Below are positions 14,057 through 26,600 of a stretch of 64,000 bases of DNA, one piece after another. A program made the position numbers and the translations under genes. The DNA is from Chamaea fasciata (taxonomy: Eukaryota > Chordata > Aves > Passeriformes > Sylviidae). The stretch is from contig JARCOQ010000006.1 of the NCBI GenBank assembly GCA_029207755.1, forward strand, positions 32,680,022 through 32,744,021. Direction: 5' to 3'. The first letter of the stretch is position 1. Each line of letters begins with the position of its first letter. The notes under the pieces were generated by a model. That model was not told the DNA's origin. It saw only the letters and a list, made by a program, of their open reading frames with translations, and searched no databases.

Positions 14057-16239
14057 TAGTTAACTAAGATGAAGGAGTGCTTCCATCTCACATTAATGAT
14101 TTCTACTGATTTATACTTGGATGGCCTATTAAATGGGGGTATTTCTGACACTACATCTGCAGAGATGGGAAAACCACATATATGTATGAGTGTAATCCAT
14201 TCGTGATTTTATGGACACAAAGTTCTCTAGAGAGCATCTCTGAGTGCTGAATTTTACATTTAGATTGCTGAGTTAGCTGAAATACGTGTAATATCACCAG
14301 TAGGCATTGAGCTCCCTATTGACTGTGGGCAGAGGAAGGCTGTCGTGCATTGTTTATTTCAGCCAGGATGTGAGCTGGCGTGCACCCACGAAATGAAATC
14401 TTGTGCAGCTATTTTTTTTTTTTTTTACAGGGTATGTGAATAAATGATGTGTGGAGCTTTCAGCTCTTGCTCACTGGAAAGCTCAGTTCTTTTTCCCGAA
14501 TACAGGAATAGAGGCGCATTAGACGTGCTTATATTTCTTAATGTGCCTGTGGGAGAAATAATCTGGTATAGCTATCTTCCCGTGCCCCTCCGTTTCATAA
14601 GTAATCTGGCTCTTTGGGACTAGCAAAGTGTAGTGCTCAGCTCACAATCAGGTCTCCAGTGTTTTACTATATGTATGGCTGTTTTTCCTGGCTTCTGACA
14701 GTGATACTTCATGCTGAATTCTTCCTTTCATATTTATGTATGTATTTATTTAGTAGCAGACGTTTACTTCTGATGATTTATGAGGCAATATTACAGAGAC
14801 TGAGCATAATTTATGTGTTTTATAAGTGGGATTATTTTAATCCCACTTAAAAAAAGATTTCGTGTCAAAACTTAACCACACTTTTAACTCCTCGCACATT
14901 GACATGAAATAACCACAAGTCCAGTGATTGAAGGAAGCTGAAGAGCAGTGGCAAGGCTGACATTTGCATACATGTCTTTTGCTCTTCGGGGCTGGCAGCT
15001 GAGGTGGAAAGGGTGCTCAGGGGGCTCAGCTTTGCTGGGTCAGAGGGGAATTTCTCCAGCTACTCAGCAACCCAGTTTCTTGCATTGTTCACAAGAGTTT
15101 CAACTCAGTGAGAACTACTTCAAAGGCTCTATAGAGCTTGTGCTGTCTCTTGCATTGAATTGCAACAAGATTGTTTGAACAATGACGATGAAGATTTAAG
15201 GATCTTAAGGCCCTCTAGGCTCTATTATAAATTAACACTGATTTTAAAAAGAGGGATGGAGAGAGAAATTGACTCTCTTCTTTCTGTTTTCTTTCCTCCA
15301 CTCCTCGAGACTCTAAACTGGTGTGCAACCAATAACAAAACCCAGACTATTATACTTATTTTTACATAACTATGGTGACCTAAACTTCTAATTAACAAGT
15401 CAGTAAAAAGAAAGTCTTTGAAGACCATTTTTGGACTCAGAGATGAAAAAATCTGTAATCTGGACAAAGATGCAAAGGAAGTTAGGAGTGCAAAATGATC
15501 CTGTTCTGTTCCCTTAACGGACATTTTCTCACAGCCAAGCACTGCTCCTATTAAATGCCTAAAATTCAAATTATATAATATTTATAGTGAACATTTATGA
15601 AAATAATTAAGGAGATGAAGAAATGAAGGAAATCTTCTAAAATAAAATCTGGAAAATGGAACTTTACAAACAAATAAAGAAAAGTGACAATAATTAAAAT
15701 AAACAACCCATCAGAGAGGAAGAAGTCTGCATCTTCACCGCATGTTGTCCTTTTGGACAATTATTTTCCCTATTTTGCAATCAAACATCTGTAGCAGACC
15801 TTTGCTCCAGCTCTACACACAAACATACATGTATGCAATGATAAAATAAGTGGTAGTTAGTATTCCTAAAGCTTGTATTAGCAATATATCAGCAAAATGA
15901 GAGGAAAAGAGTTCCAAAGATATGCTGCAAGTATATATTCACATCATGGAATTTTTACAGCCTATATTTTACACACACTTTTATATGAACTTGACCCCAC
16001 ATAATTTAATTCTAGTTCAAATACTTCTTTGAAGTTAATTCACTGAAAAACAAGCTACAGAAAGCTTGCAAAATGTTCATATTTTCTAATTTCTCTAAAC
16101 AATTGTGACTTTTCATTAAATCCTTGTGGCTTTTACTGTTACCAAAGACTTTGCTAGTTAATGGTTAGTACGTCACAGTCCATATACAATCCATCAGACA
16201 TCACTGCTCATAGTGACAATTATAAAAAACAGGACTCAC
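14057..16239. other. TENM3 intron between the CR1 end and the transmembrane exon donor
   Basis: No gene recognised. It contains a T15 run at 14412-14426 and the palindrome at 14823-14849. The segment directly next to the exon donor (15560-16239) is AT-rich, unique-looking intron. Confidence 0.7.
14823..14849. repeat. Perfect palindrome, 12-bp arms with a 3-base centre
   Basis: The arms TAAGTGGGATTA (14823-14834) and TAATCCCACTTA (14838-14849) are exact reverse complements around TTT. The core GGATTATTTTAATCC holds two inverted TAATCC words, the site preferred by K50 homeodomain proteins such as OTX, CRX and PITX. Whether it is bound is unknown. Confidence 0.85.
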
Positions 16240-16478
16240 CTATAAAGTAGGACAGCAGTATTGCCAGCAGCACTGAGACTCCTACAGCACAGAGTGCAGT
16301 ACATTTCCAGCTACAGTACTTTGAAGACTTCTTGAATTTAAAAGCACTTCTGGATAGAGTGTTCCTAGGTAGTGGCCGAGTAGGAGGGGAATAAACAGAG
16401 CCGGATGCCATTGTGTACCCTGGTGTTGCAGTACTGAACAGCGGTGTGGTCCCTGTTCCTGTTTTGAATAGGAAATGC
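16240..16478 (-). CDS. TENM3: TENM3 internal exon: juxtamembrane segment and start of the transmembrane helix
   Basis: This is the next exon of the same gene, 239 nt, with 79 whole codons from [20 protein letters not shown] to [10 protein letters not shown]. The first base completes the Arg codon left open by the exon at 36136-36373. The acceptor is tttctttcacag before 16478. The donor is ATAG|GTGAGT at 16240/16239, a full consensus, and leaves one base (G) for the next codon. The protein has a Ser/Thr/Pro-rich stretch ([11 protein letters not shown]), then a basic segment (KFKKSSK), then cysteines in [11 protein letters not shown] that could be acylated. A hydrophobic run [16 protein letters not shown] follows, the amino-terminal part of the single signal-anchor helix. 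Basic residues before the helix agree with an N-in, C-out type II topology. It is identical to the human TENM3 segment as I remember it. I do not see the next exon, which should open with the rest of the helix, anywhere from 1 to 16239. Confidence 0.94.
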
Positions 16479-18929
16479 CTGTGAAAGAAAGAGCATATGG
16501 TAAAGTATAAAAGTAAATAAAGCTGGAGCACAGGCAATCATAACTCTTTTGTTTGATGTTGCCTATTTTCAAACAGCTAACAACATCCAATCTACAAAGG
16601 GTCATAGAAGCAACAACTTGTCATGACGCTCACACATAAAAAGACACTTTCCCTTTAAGTAAGGACCAAAGCCCCCCAAACATTAATAATACTCTGGTAT
16701 CCAGAAAGGAAACAGAACTACCCAAAATACAGTGTACCAGGGAGGAAGTCTCTCACAGTTTATCCAACAAGTAAGGGACAGGCTTTCTGCTGCTGTTTAT
16801 TTGTGTTGGCTTCTACAGCAGACTACAGGGAACTCCATTAAAAAGTCAATAATGAGCAATGTGACTGCAGCCCACACTACTTATCACAGCCTTCCTAGGT
16901 TAAGTACAAGGAAAACAGCAATCTCTCAGTTACAAACTTTTGGCAACTTTTCCAAAAATAGTCAGTTAAAAATTTTTTTGGAGCGTGTCCTAAGTACTCA
17001 GTTCACTAATTCACATCTACTTGCACTAATCCTACCATAAAAAGATCTGATTATGGATACAAGCAGCTAGTTACAGCCTAGAAGAAATACACTAAAAAAA
17101 TATATTTACTAAGTGTTTAGGAAGACCAAAAACCAGCAACAGATATGAAAAGCAAAGTCCAAGTTAAGACACACGGAGAGTTACCGGTTTGTTTCTTCAA
17201 TTAAAATCTCCAAAGGAAATAGTACACCCTGAGCTTCTATGTGGTAGAATCCTTTAATTTCAGTTCACATAATCATAATTACTTTGAAAGAGCCTCTAAA
17301 CATGGCACATTCTACCTGCAGTTTTTCTTCAGGTGCACATGCACAACTCTATGAGCAACAAGACCTCATTCAAAGAAAGGTCTTTGCACCAGAGGTTTCC
17401 CACCAATTTGTTATGTTGGCAAGTCTGTAGCATAGGGCTTGCCCTCACTAATTAAGCTCAGAAAAATGAATACATTATATCTAAAAATGGTAAGAAAGCA
17501 CACTGTAGAGACTTTGAACTTACCAAGGCACAGCTAAATAGAACCAGGAAGGTGTTTGGGTTTGGACATAGCTAAGAGACACTCATGAATTGCTGATACC
17601 CAGGCCCTGCCCAAGGCAAGTGCATGCCCACACTGTATTTGCCTCCTGCCTGTCACTTATTCAGCACAGCTCAGAGGATCCACCACCAGCTGAGCCAGCT
17701 GTGCAGGGGTAAAGCCCTTCCAGATACACCACGTGTCACTGTCAACTGCTTCTTAGCTGATGGGACTTTGATTCTCTGGGACATATGCTCGGATTCTTGC
17801 ATAGTAATGGACCAATTTACACTGTAGAGACACTAGAAATTAACTTGCCCCACTGCAGCCTGAGAAAAATACCAGCAGTTGATAAACAAGATTCGTTGTT
17901 TACAGGTGATTTTGCTGTGGGAGGTTAATGGATGAATTAGAGCATATTGGCATAGGCCCCCTACTTGAAAATATTTGCATTACAAACATGATTCCATGAA
18001 ATATTTTACATAGATTACTTCATTCTGAACAATATTAAACTTGATGGCAGCAACAACAGAAGGCTATGCACTACTAGATCTACTGGTGCACAACAGCACA
18101 TCCCAAATTTTTCTGGCTGCTGAGCTCATAGTGTAATCAACAATCTCAAAAGACAAAGCTCTGGTAGCTTAAATTCTGTCTAAGAAGGCGCTTCATTAAA
18201 AGTTGTGACATTTTCAATGCAGCAAACACCAAAATAGTAACTAGCTCTATGTAAAAATGTTTACAACAGCATTACTTTGATTGTACAGATTCACAGAATC
18301 ATGTAAATTAATTAAGTCCTGATAAGTGTCTTATCCACTTGACCTTTAGTGCTCTTTCATTCCTGGCTACATATGGTAAATGCTATGTCCAGGTATATTT
18401 CACAAACAGATCCCAGAAAAAAACGCCAAACACAAAGGTAGTTGTTTCCATTTCCATGTGCAGTGTGTACTGTTTTGGGGGACAGAAGGAAAGCCATACA
18501 GTACATACAACAGTACTCCTCCTATACATCAGCTGCCTGTTAAAAATAAGCTGCCTGACCAGCCTGCAATTTTCACATCCTCCTTCTCCCGCTGTTAGAC
18601 TCAACAGACTAAAAACGGGAATTGGCATTATATGAGCACTTGACTAGAACTCCAATATACTTTCAGTTTTAAGAAAATAGTGGAATAAAACAGTCTGGCA
18701 CTGATACTTTCCTTTCTTTTTTTTATTTTCTCTGAGAAAATGAGAACCGATGTTGGCTTTGGTAGACCACAGACCACGAGACACTGTAGTCCATATTCTC
18801 AAAGCCTTTGAGAAGTTAATCCCACAGATAAACTAGAGAGATGACAGCAATGGTGTGAACTGTCATAACTCTGACAGTCCACCTCAGGCATCTAGATAAT
18901 GAAAGAAAATTTTAACTTTTGTATGTGAA
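16479..18929. other. TENM3 intron upstream of the transmembrane exon, unique part
   Basis: AT-rich intron next to the acceptor at 16479-16490. No gene or clear mobile element is seen. A short match to the minus-strand end of CR1 (tcacagaatca near 18291) is too short to call. Confidence 0.7.
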
Positions 18930-19840
18930 TCTTAGAAAAATGGAAGTTGTAAATGACCCTTAAGATCATTCAGACAAGTGTTAACTCAGCAATGCCAAGT
19001 CCACCACTAAACCATATCCCTGAATGCCACATCAACACATTTTTTTAAATACCTGGAGGGATTATGACTCAACCACTTTCCCTGGGCAGACTGTTCTGAC
19101 GCTTGACAACCCTTTCAAGGAAGAAGTTTTTCCTAATATCCAACCTAAACCCCCCCAAGTGCCACTTGAAGCTATTGGTTCTTGTCCTATGGCTTGTTAC
19201 TTGTGAGAAGAGAACAACCCCCACCTGGCCATAACCTCTTTTCAGGTGGTTACAGAGTGGTAAGAGGCCCCCTCCCTAAACAACCTCGGCTCCCCCAGCT
19301 GCTCCTCATAAGGTTTGTGACCTTTCACCAGCTTCATTGGCCTTCTCTGGAGCTGCTCCAGCACCTCAAAGTCCTTCCTGAACCAGGGGCCCAGAACTGG
19401 ACACAGCACCTGAGGTGTGGCCTCATCAGTGCTGAGTACAGAGACAAGATCCTTTCCTGGTCCTGCTGCCTGTATTTTTGATACAGGCCAGGAAGCCACT
19501 GGCCTTCTTGGCCACCTGGGCACACTGCTGGATCATGTTCAACTGCTGTCAACCAGCACTTTCAGGGCTTCTCTGCAAGACAGCTTTCCAGCCATTCTTC
19601 CCCCACCCAGTAGCACTGCAGGAGGTTTTTGTGACTCAAGTGCAGAACCCAGCACTTGACCTTATTTAACCTTATACAGTAGGCCTTGGCCCATTGATCC
19701 AGCCTGTCCAGATCCCTCTGCGGAACCTTCCACCTTCCAGCAGATCAACACTCCCATCCAGCTTGGGGCCTCTCTGAACTCGTGGAGGGTACACTCGATC
19801 TCCCCATTAATAAATAATTGATAAAGACTGTTGATAACAG
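18930..19840 (-). mobile_element. CR1 LINE, minus strand, 3' part of a split copy
   Basis: Minus-oriented CR1, read here from its 3' end inward. Landmarks on the plus strand are ccaagtccaccactaaacca near 18996, cttgacaaccctttcaagga near 19102, ccttctctggagctgctcca near 19341, ccaggggcccagaactggac near 19383 and ttggccacctgggcacactg near 19508. The copy stops at 19840 within the gataaag..acag segment of the element and resumes at 20426, so it was split by the plus-strand CR1 between. Its own reading frame is broken. Confidence 0.9.
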
Positions 19841-20425
19841 ACAAAGAGTCATCAGCTGGGCAAGGGAGGTGAGTATCCTGCTCTGCTCTGCACTGCTCAG
19901 GCCTCACCTTGAATATTGTGGGCAGTTTTGGGCACCACAATAATAAGAAGGTTATAAAGCTATTCGAGAGTGTCCAAAGGAAGGCCGTGGGGATGGTGAA
20001 GGGCTTTGAGGGGAAGGCGTATGAGGAACAACTGAGGTCACTTGGTCTGTTCAGCCTGGAGAAGAGGAGACTGAGGGGAGACCTCATTGTGGTCCTCAAC
20101 ATCCTCATGAGGGAAGAGGGGGACAGGCACTGATCTCTTCTCTGTGGAGCCCAGCGACAGGACCAGAGGGAATGGCCTGATGCTGTGTCAGGACAGGCTG
20201 AGGTTGGATATTAGAATAAGGTCCTTTACCCAAAGGGTGGCTGGGCATTGGAACAGGCTCCCCAGGGAAGAGGTCACAGCACCAAACCTGACAGAGTCCA
20301 ACAAATGTTTGGACAACATTTTTGGGCACATGGTGTGACTCCTGGGGATGGTCCTGTGCAGGGCTGGGAGCTGAACTCGATGACCTTGGTAGGTCCCTTC
20401 CAGCTCAGCTTATTCTCTGAAATGA
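19841..20425 (+). mobile_element. CR1 LINE, plus strand, inserted into the minus-strand CR1
   Basis: A 5'-truncated plus-strand CR1 of about 585 bp. Landmarks are aggcctcaccttgaatattg near 19899, ttcagcctggagaagaggag near 20050, gagggaatggcctgatgctg near 20166, ttggaacaggctccccaggg near 20248 and the 3' end gatgaccttggtaggtccct near 20379. The word aacag occurs on both sides (19836-19840 and 20426-20430). It fits a short target duplication or simply the sequence at the split, so it is weak evidence alone. The exact 5' edge is uncertain by about 15 bp. Confidence 0.88.
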
Positions 20426-20600
20426 AACAGGACTGGTCCCAATAGTGAGCCATTGGGAACACCACTTGTGACTGGCCATTAGTTGGACGTAACTCAACTC
20501 CCCACTTTCTGGACTCGGCCATTCAGCCACTCTTCTACCCAGTGAGGAGTGCACCTGTCCACGGCATGATCAGCCAGTTACTGCAGAAGCATGCTGTGGG
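20426..20600 (-). mobile_element. CR1 LINE, minus strand, inner part of the split copy
   Basis: Continues the element that stops at 19840. The plus strand reads aacaggactggtcccaatag, then gggaacaccacttgtgactg, then a segment ending gaagcatgctgtggga. These are adjacent parts of CR1 in the right order and orientation, so both halves are one insertion. Confidence 0.88.
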
Positions 20601-23600
20601 AATTCAGCAATGTGTTGTCTTAGGCAGCACACGGCACAGCTCCTCACTTTAAGCTGTTCTCCTTTACTTTGAATTCCATAAATACAATGCCAGAGTGGTT
20701 ACACAGTCTGGCTGAAGACCGAGGGAAAAATAATGACAGAAAAGTCAGTCTGGCATCTTCATGTGGGTTAAGACAATTTGTTTGGATCTCTCTATTTCTA
20801 ATGAGTGGAGTTACTAACAAAGTTGTCAGGGACTCTCCTGCTACATTAACTCCGAGTGCTAAGTATTTAAAGTGTAATGCTATCAGACTTGCACATCTTG
20901 TCTGCCTCACTGAGCCATGCCAAACTGTTCCTATGAGACTCTTAGAAGGATATGGTATCTGACAACAAATCCAGGCGGCTTCCAGATAATGCTGAAATTC
21001 TTCTGCTCTTGAAATATAATCCATCCACAAATGATTTTAATTATCTATACATCTATCTACCTTTTCTTTTCAAACTATGGAACTCAAATACCTAATTTCT
21101 AAAGCCTAAACTGTTTGCACTACTTGACCAGGCACTGACTTACAGGAAATTACACTATATTTCATCTCATAGGGAGCTTATAGCATCTGCAATAGTGTAT
21201 CTTCCCTTCAAAATTGATCACATAACATGCACTTGCTAGATCTTCATGTAAGCAGCACTTTAAATAATTTATTAAGCTATGGAGTACAAAACTCCAGTGA
21301 ATCATGCTAATATTTTACAAGACAAGCCAGTTCTGTATTATTAAATAATTCAATTCAACTTTTAAAGCAAATAATATTCTACTTTTACATTTATTCAATG
21401 CATATTTCTGCCAACTTATTCAATAGATGTTGCTATTAAAAAGTCAGCTAATCTTAACATTTTAAGTGGGAATTATTCAGTACCTAACAAATCTAAACTA
21501 CAAAATACAAAGTTATACCATAAACTAATCTTTGGATGCAAAGACACCTGGGAAGTACCCTTATTTCACAAACGGTAGGAATTTTGCTTAAGCATGTGCC
21601 CTTACAAGAGAAGACAAATACAGCACCAAAAACCTCAGAGGTGTCAGCTCAGAAAACAGAAGTATGTGAATAAAAGTAAAATAATCATGTTTTAAATGTT
21701 ACTCAGTACTCTTTGAGCACCAAGTGCTGGCGTGCACTGGCTGACATGCAGATGGTTTCCTCCTTCTAACACTGGTTGGGGGAGGGGGCTCACAGCAAAT
21801 CAGATTTTCTTTGTGCTGCCACTTCCTCTGCAGAAAATAAAACCAAAGTATTCTCTACTAAATTCAGTAAATAGAAAAAGAGAAGGGGAGAAAGAAGTGA
21901 TAACAACCGTCCATGAGTTTGGCAGAAAGATTAAGTTAACTGAAAACTGCTTCTTTATAGAAATGGAGATAGACTATCAAAATATTCAAGGACAGCAAGA
22001 CTCGGCCCAGAAGCCCAAGTACTTCTGATAAAAGACAGCCGGGTGTCCAGCAACAGAAATGCGACTTAGAATAACATTCTTCACAAAAAGATCTATGAGA
22101 AGAACTTTTGACCGCAGTTGAGAAGAAAATGGACACTATGCATCAATGAATGCACTATTATATATATAAACATGTCTGGAAAGCCCTAGACTCCAGATTG
22201 CCAGAAGCTGAGATATTATATAAATAAACTATCACCAAGCAAAAAGGAATATTACCTATTACTTTATAATAGGCTGGTCTCAACTGCAACAGAGTTATTG
22301 CATAATTTTAACATTCCTAATGTAATTTTTACATTAGATACATGAATTTTTTAGCTTATGCTGAAATTGCTTCACCTTACTAAAGAATATTTTCTCTCAT
22401 TTTGGGCATTCTCTCATCGTATATACAGAATGCTTCGCAATACTTGGAAGATGTAAAAAAGCCTACCTTATCATTTCAAAAAACGTTTTTGGCAGCATTT
22501 TAGTTCTGTTTTAAATTATTTCATACAGTGCAACCCTGCCAAAACTCTGTGATTCAGAGTACTGAATCACATGGCAAGTATGCCACACCATATTAAAAGT
22601 CATACAAGACTTTTACAAAACTCACATGAAATATGAAATTGTGAATAAGGCCCAGCAAAATTGTACTGAACTTAGCAAAGTACATCAGAATATGCATCAT
22701 ATTTTTTCATCCTGCCAGTGAGACTGAATGGCAGCTATTGTTGTTTTATGCAACATTATTATTTAGTTGACATCTGCTATAACAGAATAAAGGTCAATAT
22801 TGCTTGGTCTTATGCATACATGAACTAAACATTCCTCACCTTCAGTGCTATAATACCACTGATCCAGAATAAAACTGTATTTAGAATATATGTGTTTAAA
22901 AACCCTAAATCATTTCATGCTAAACCTTTGTACACTAACAGCATCTGAAAAACGTGAGGAGAATAAATCTATTTATTTGGTTGTGTTTCTGAATAGAGAG
23001 ATTCGATTGTGATCAGTAAGAAATGTCCTAATCTATTTCACTACAAGTTTTCTTGTAGCCCTGTCTCCTACACTGTCCTAAATGCAATGTTTGGTCAGTT
23101 CCATGATGATCCAGTTAGTGGCACATGGTTCTTCTGATCGTTACAGCCCACTGCTAGAAGACAACTGAGGAAGAACACTCAGAAGACGGCACTGCAAAAG
23201 GCATCCAATGTTAGAAATGATCTCTGGCCTGTACTTCTGACGCAGGTGTGTGTCTGAAAAGCACTGTAAGGGGTAGGATTCCTGAAAGCATTTACAGAGC
23301 AATGAGAAAGTTAATTTACTCCAAAAACGGTGGAGAAAGAGGTAAGTTACTTGACAGTGAAGAGTTACAAAAGCTGTGTAAAACTGTGACCAAATAAGCA
23401 GAAACAGGAATTACGGTAGTAGGGTAGACCATCAAGAACAACACCCTGTCTGAAAGTGGCCAGTACAAAGGGAGGGAATAAATGCCTTCCAGTCTATTTA
23501 TTCACTAACAGCTTGCTCTTTCTCTAAACAGTCCAAAACTTACGCTCTCACTGATATCTTGTGGCATTTTGCTCTGCAGGCTAAACATGCACTATATCAA

Positions 23601-26600
23601 AATGTATTTTTTTCTATCAATTTCAATTTAAATTCAACTGATTATTTCCTTGTTCTTGTATAATGAGTAAGTACTGTTTGCCCCGCAGTACACAAAGACA
23701 TGTTTTTATAATACTGCTGTTTGATTCACTTTATTTTTAGGGAAAAACACACAAAAGCATTAAGAACTAATTGCCTAAAGCAAAAATGCAAAATTTAGGC
23801 TTTTTATGGGTCAGGCAAAGGCAACTGTGGAGATGAGGAAAGCTATTTTCAGATACCTGTTGTTCCAGTGCAGAATAAATCAAAACTGACATTTGGAAGT
23901 TGACAGAATAGAAAGTGACTTGAAGAGAGGTGAAAGAGGAACGAAAAACTATCCCTAAATTTGTTTCATTTTTCTTTTACCTCTAGGTATCAAAATACCC
24001 ACGTATATTTAGATATATCTGGGACGCTCTGAAAATTTCTTTCATGTAAGCAAAAAGTCCTTGTTTTATTTGACTCATCGGTCGCCCCTGCAATTTGAGA
24101 AAACCTCTGGACACAATAGCAATCACCAGCAGAGAAGACCACTGTTCAAGGCATCCTGCATCTTCTACAGAGGCTGAGTACCCAGAGCTGTGTGACTTTG
24201 GGATTCCACAAAACTGTTGAACCAAAAGATCACTGTACTTTACTGGACTCTTCCAGCTAAGGCAATACCATTCTTTTTTCTGTAATCACAAATTAAATAT
24301 TTTATGAAATGAGCACACTAATTTTCACATTGTGGAGCACAGGTTAATCTTCCCCACAAACCAACTCAAATCTGCCAGTATCTAACTCTATTAAAAATTG
24401 TCTATTTGCCTCTAAGGCGTGTTGAATCTGTGGACATTATTACACGAATTAACACATTTTTAAGCAAGCCCAGGTAAAACGTCTCATGCATTCTGTTAAG
24501 ATCCTCAATCTGTTAGCCTGCATTCAACGCAAGGCACAAGAGGTAATAGCTACACCTTAGACACTTAGAATTAGAACACAACAATCGCATTCTTGTAAGT
24601 CTCCAGAGGTGGAAAAAACTTCTATCAAATCTACTTTGAGTGAATGCAAGTTGAGAAAAATGTAAATTTCAGTGAATTTATGTTTTGGTGACATACTCCT
24701 GTATCAGGACACAACTCCTCTGCTTAGAATTCAATAGTACTCCTAATGACCTGGGTTTGATGTTTAATGTAACAGTATTGTTGGAATAAAAACTATTAAT
24801 TATTCTGTTTTGTAATGAACAAAACTGTGATGATTGCTCACCTGAACTAAAAATAAACCCCCAGATTTTGCGGCCCACATGGTCCCAAGTCATAATGCAC
24901 CCATCTGGAGACAGAAGTAATGGATAAGTCTGCTTTTCATAAACATAGTGGAATCTTCTACAAAAGTTTGGCAGCACCATGAGGCCAATGTAAGCAAATA
25001 GGACATAAGGGTAGCTGTAAGTTTATATTTCAATTTTTCTAATGTTTCAAATGGGCAGAATAGACTTTCACACAGAACACACTTCTAAAGAGCTCAACTT
25101 CTTCGGGAGCTCAAGCTCAAACACATCATCACCAATGCATGCAGAGATAGTGCATGTCTATCTCTGTGCAAAGACCTAGCTTGCTTGCCATTTCCATATA
25201 AAGAGATCAATCAGTCTTTAAAAAGTTAAAGAGAGGAGGGATAAATCCAGCTGCAGCTATTTTAGTTTGCTCCAAATTCTCTCATTTAAGATTTTGTCTC
25301 TCCCTGACTTTCCAGAACGCAGACCAGCTGAATTTCTCCCTCCTGGGAGTGGGTTATCATGCCTTTTTGTTTGTCCAAAAAACACCTATGACATACATTA
25401 CCTGTCAGAATGAGGAGAAAATTATTAAATGTGTAAGAGATGGTGGTCAAAGACTGTGATCAATCATACTACTGCACCTACTGACTGGTGTGCCCTCTCT
25501 CTGCTGACAGACCCTATTCATGCCAGATGGAACTGGGTTCTCTGAGAGAGACCATGACCCTCACCTGCCACCTGACATTCGAGAGCTCTGCCTGATTCAC
25601 TAATGGATAGATCACATCAATAAATATGATTCCTTGCACAGAGGTGAGGAAACAGATAGAAAAAAAAGATTAATCTCTGCCGACTGACATTATAGGAAAG
25701 ATGTAAAAGATAACAGAAATTGCTGGCAAGGTTTCATGTGAACTCTGGTTCACTGATGCATGAGATAAGCTTTCCCAGCAGGCTCTAGCAGGAATTGGAT
25801 TTTTGTTTCTCTGTGAACACTTTATGCCTGTCTTCATCTTCTTTTAACATTCTTCTGAGATGAAACCTTGTAGCTGATGGTGTTTCCCCTTAGCACAGGC
25901 TTATGACTGACTTCCACAGAACCATATGGCTGCATTTAACATAACTCCAAGCCAGCACAGAAACTGTGTTATGCTGCAAATTTGTCTTAGTTTATTTTCT
26001 GGGCAGAATTGCAATCAAAAAATTTCTTAACAAGAAATAAAAGTGAATTTCCACTTCCTTGGAGTCATTATTAATGCTATCACAATCTTGGAAAAAGCTT
26101 CAAGACCATAGCAGACGAAACGATGATCAAAGTTTGGGGGAAAGAAAAAGACAGCTATTGTCCATATGTAAAAACAGAGGAAACATCTGTGGGAAATGGA
26201 GATAAGCCTCTTCTACCAGATTATTCAAATGTTTCAGAAAAGCACTTTACATATGGCAACACTTGCTTGAATTTGGCTGGGTTTATACCAAGGACCCGCC
26301 TTCTTTGCAAACTGAACACTGACATCCAAGAAAGAACAAAAGTCCTACTAGGGCTAAAGTGTCGTCCTTACTGTGTGTGTGTTCTTTCACATCTGGCTTC
26401 TGCAGGCTACAGCTCCACTGCTGGCTGCTGGAGAAAGAATGGAGAAGTCAGGCATAGCAACTTGCATCTGAAGCTCCAAAGAGCAATTCAAAGAAGACAG
26501 TGTCCCAATCTGCTGTGAAAAGTCACCAGGAAACGATGACTTGAAGGACTGAATGCTGATAAAAGCCCTGAACTTCCTCTCCTTTGGTGCGTTAGAGTAA

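Noticed and set aside
1..16239. Search for the next TENM3 exon (rest of the transmembrane helix and start of the ectodomain)
   Set aside because: No frame on the minus strand continues the helix or shows the expected following sequence, so the exon must lie left of the window.
18287..18310. Possible minus-strand CR1 end (tcacagaatca)
   Set aside because: Only about 12 bases agree and the following sequence does not continue as CR1.
26123..26518. 131-codon open frame on the plus strand
   Set aside because: No domain, no splice or promoter context, and it lies antisense in TENM3 intron. In 64 kb one frame of this length is expected by chance.
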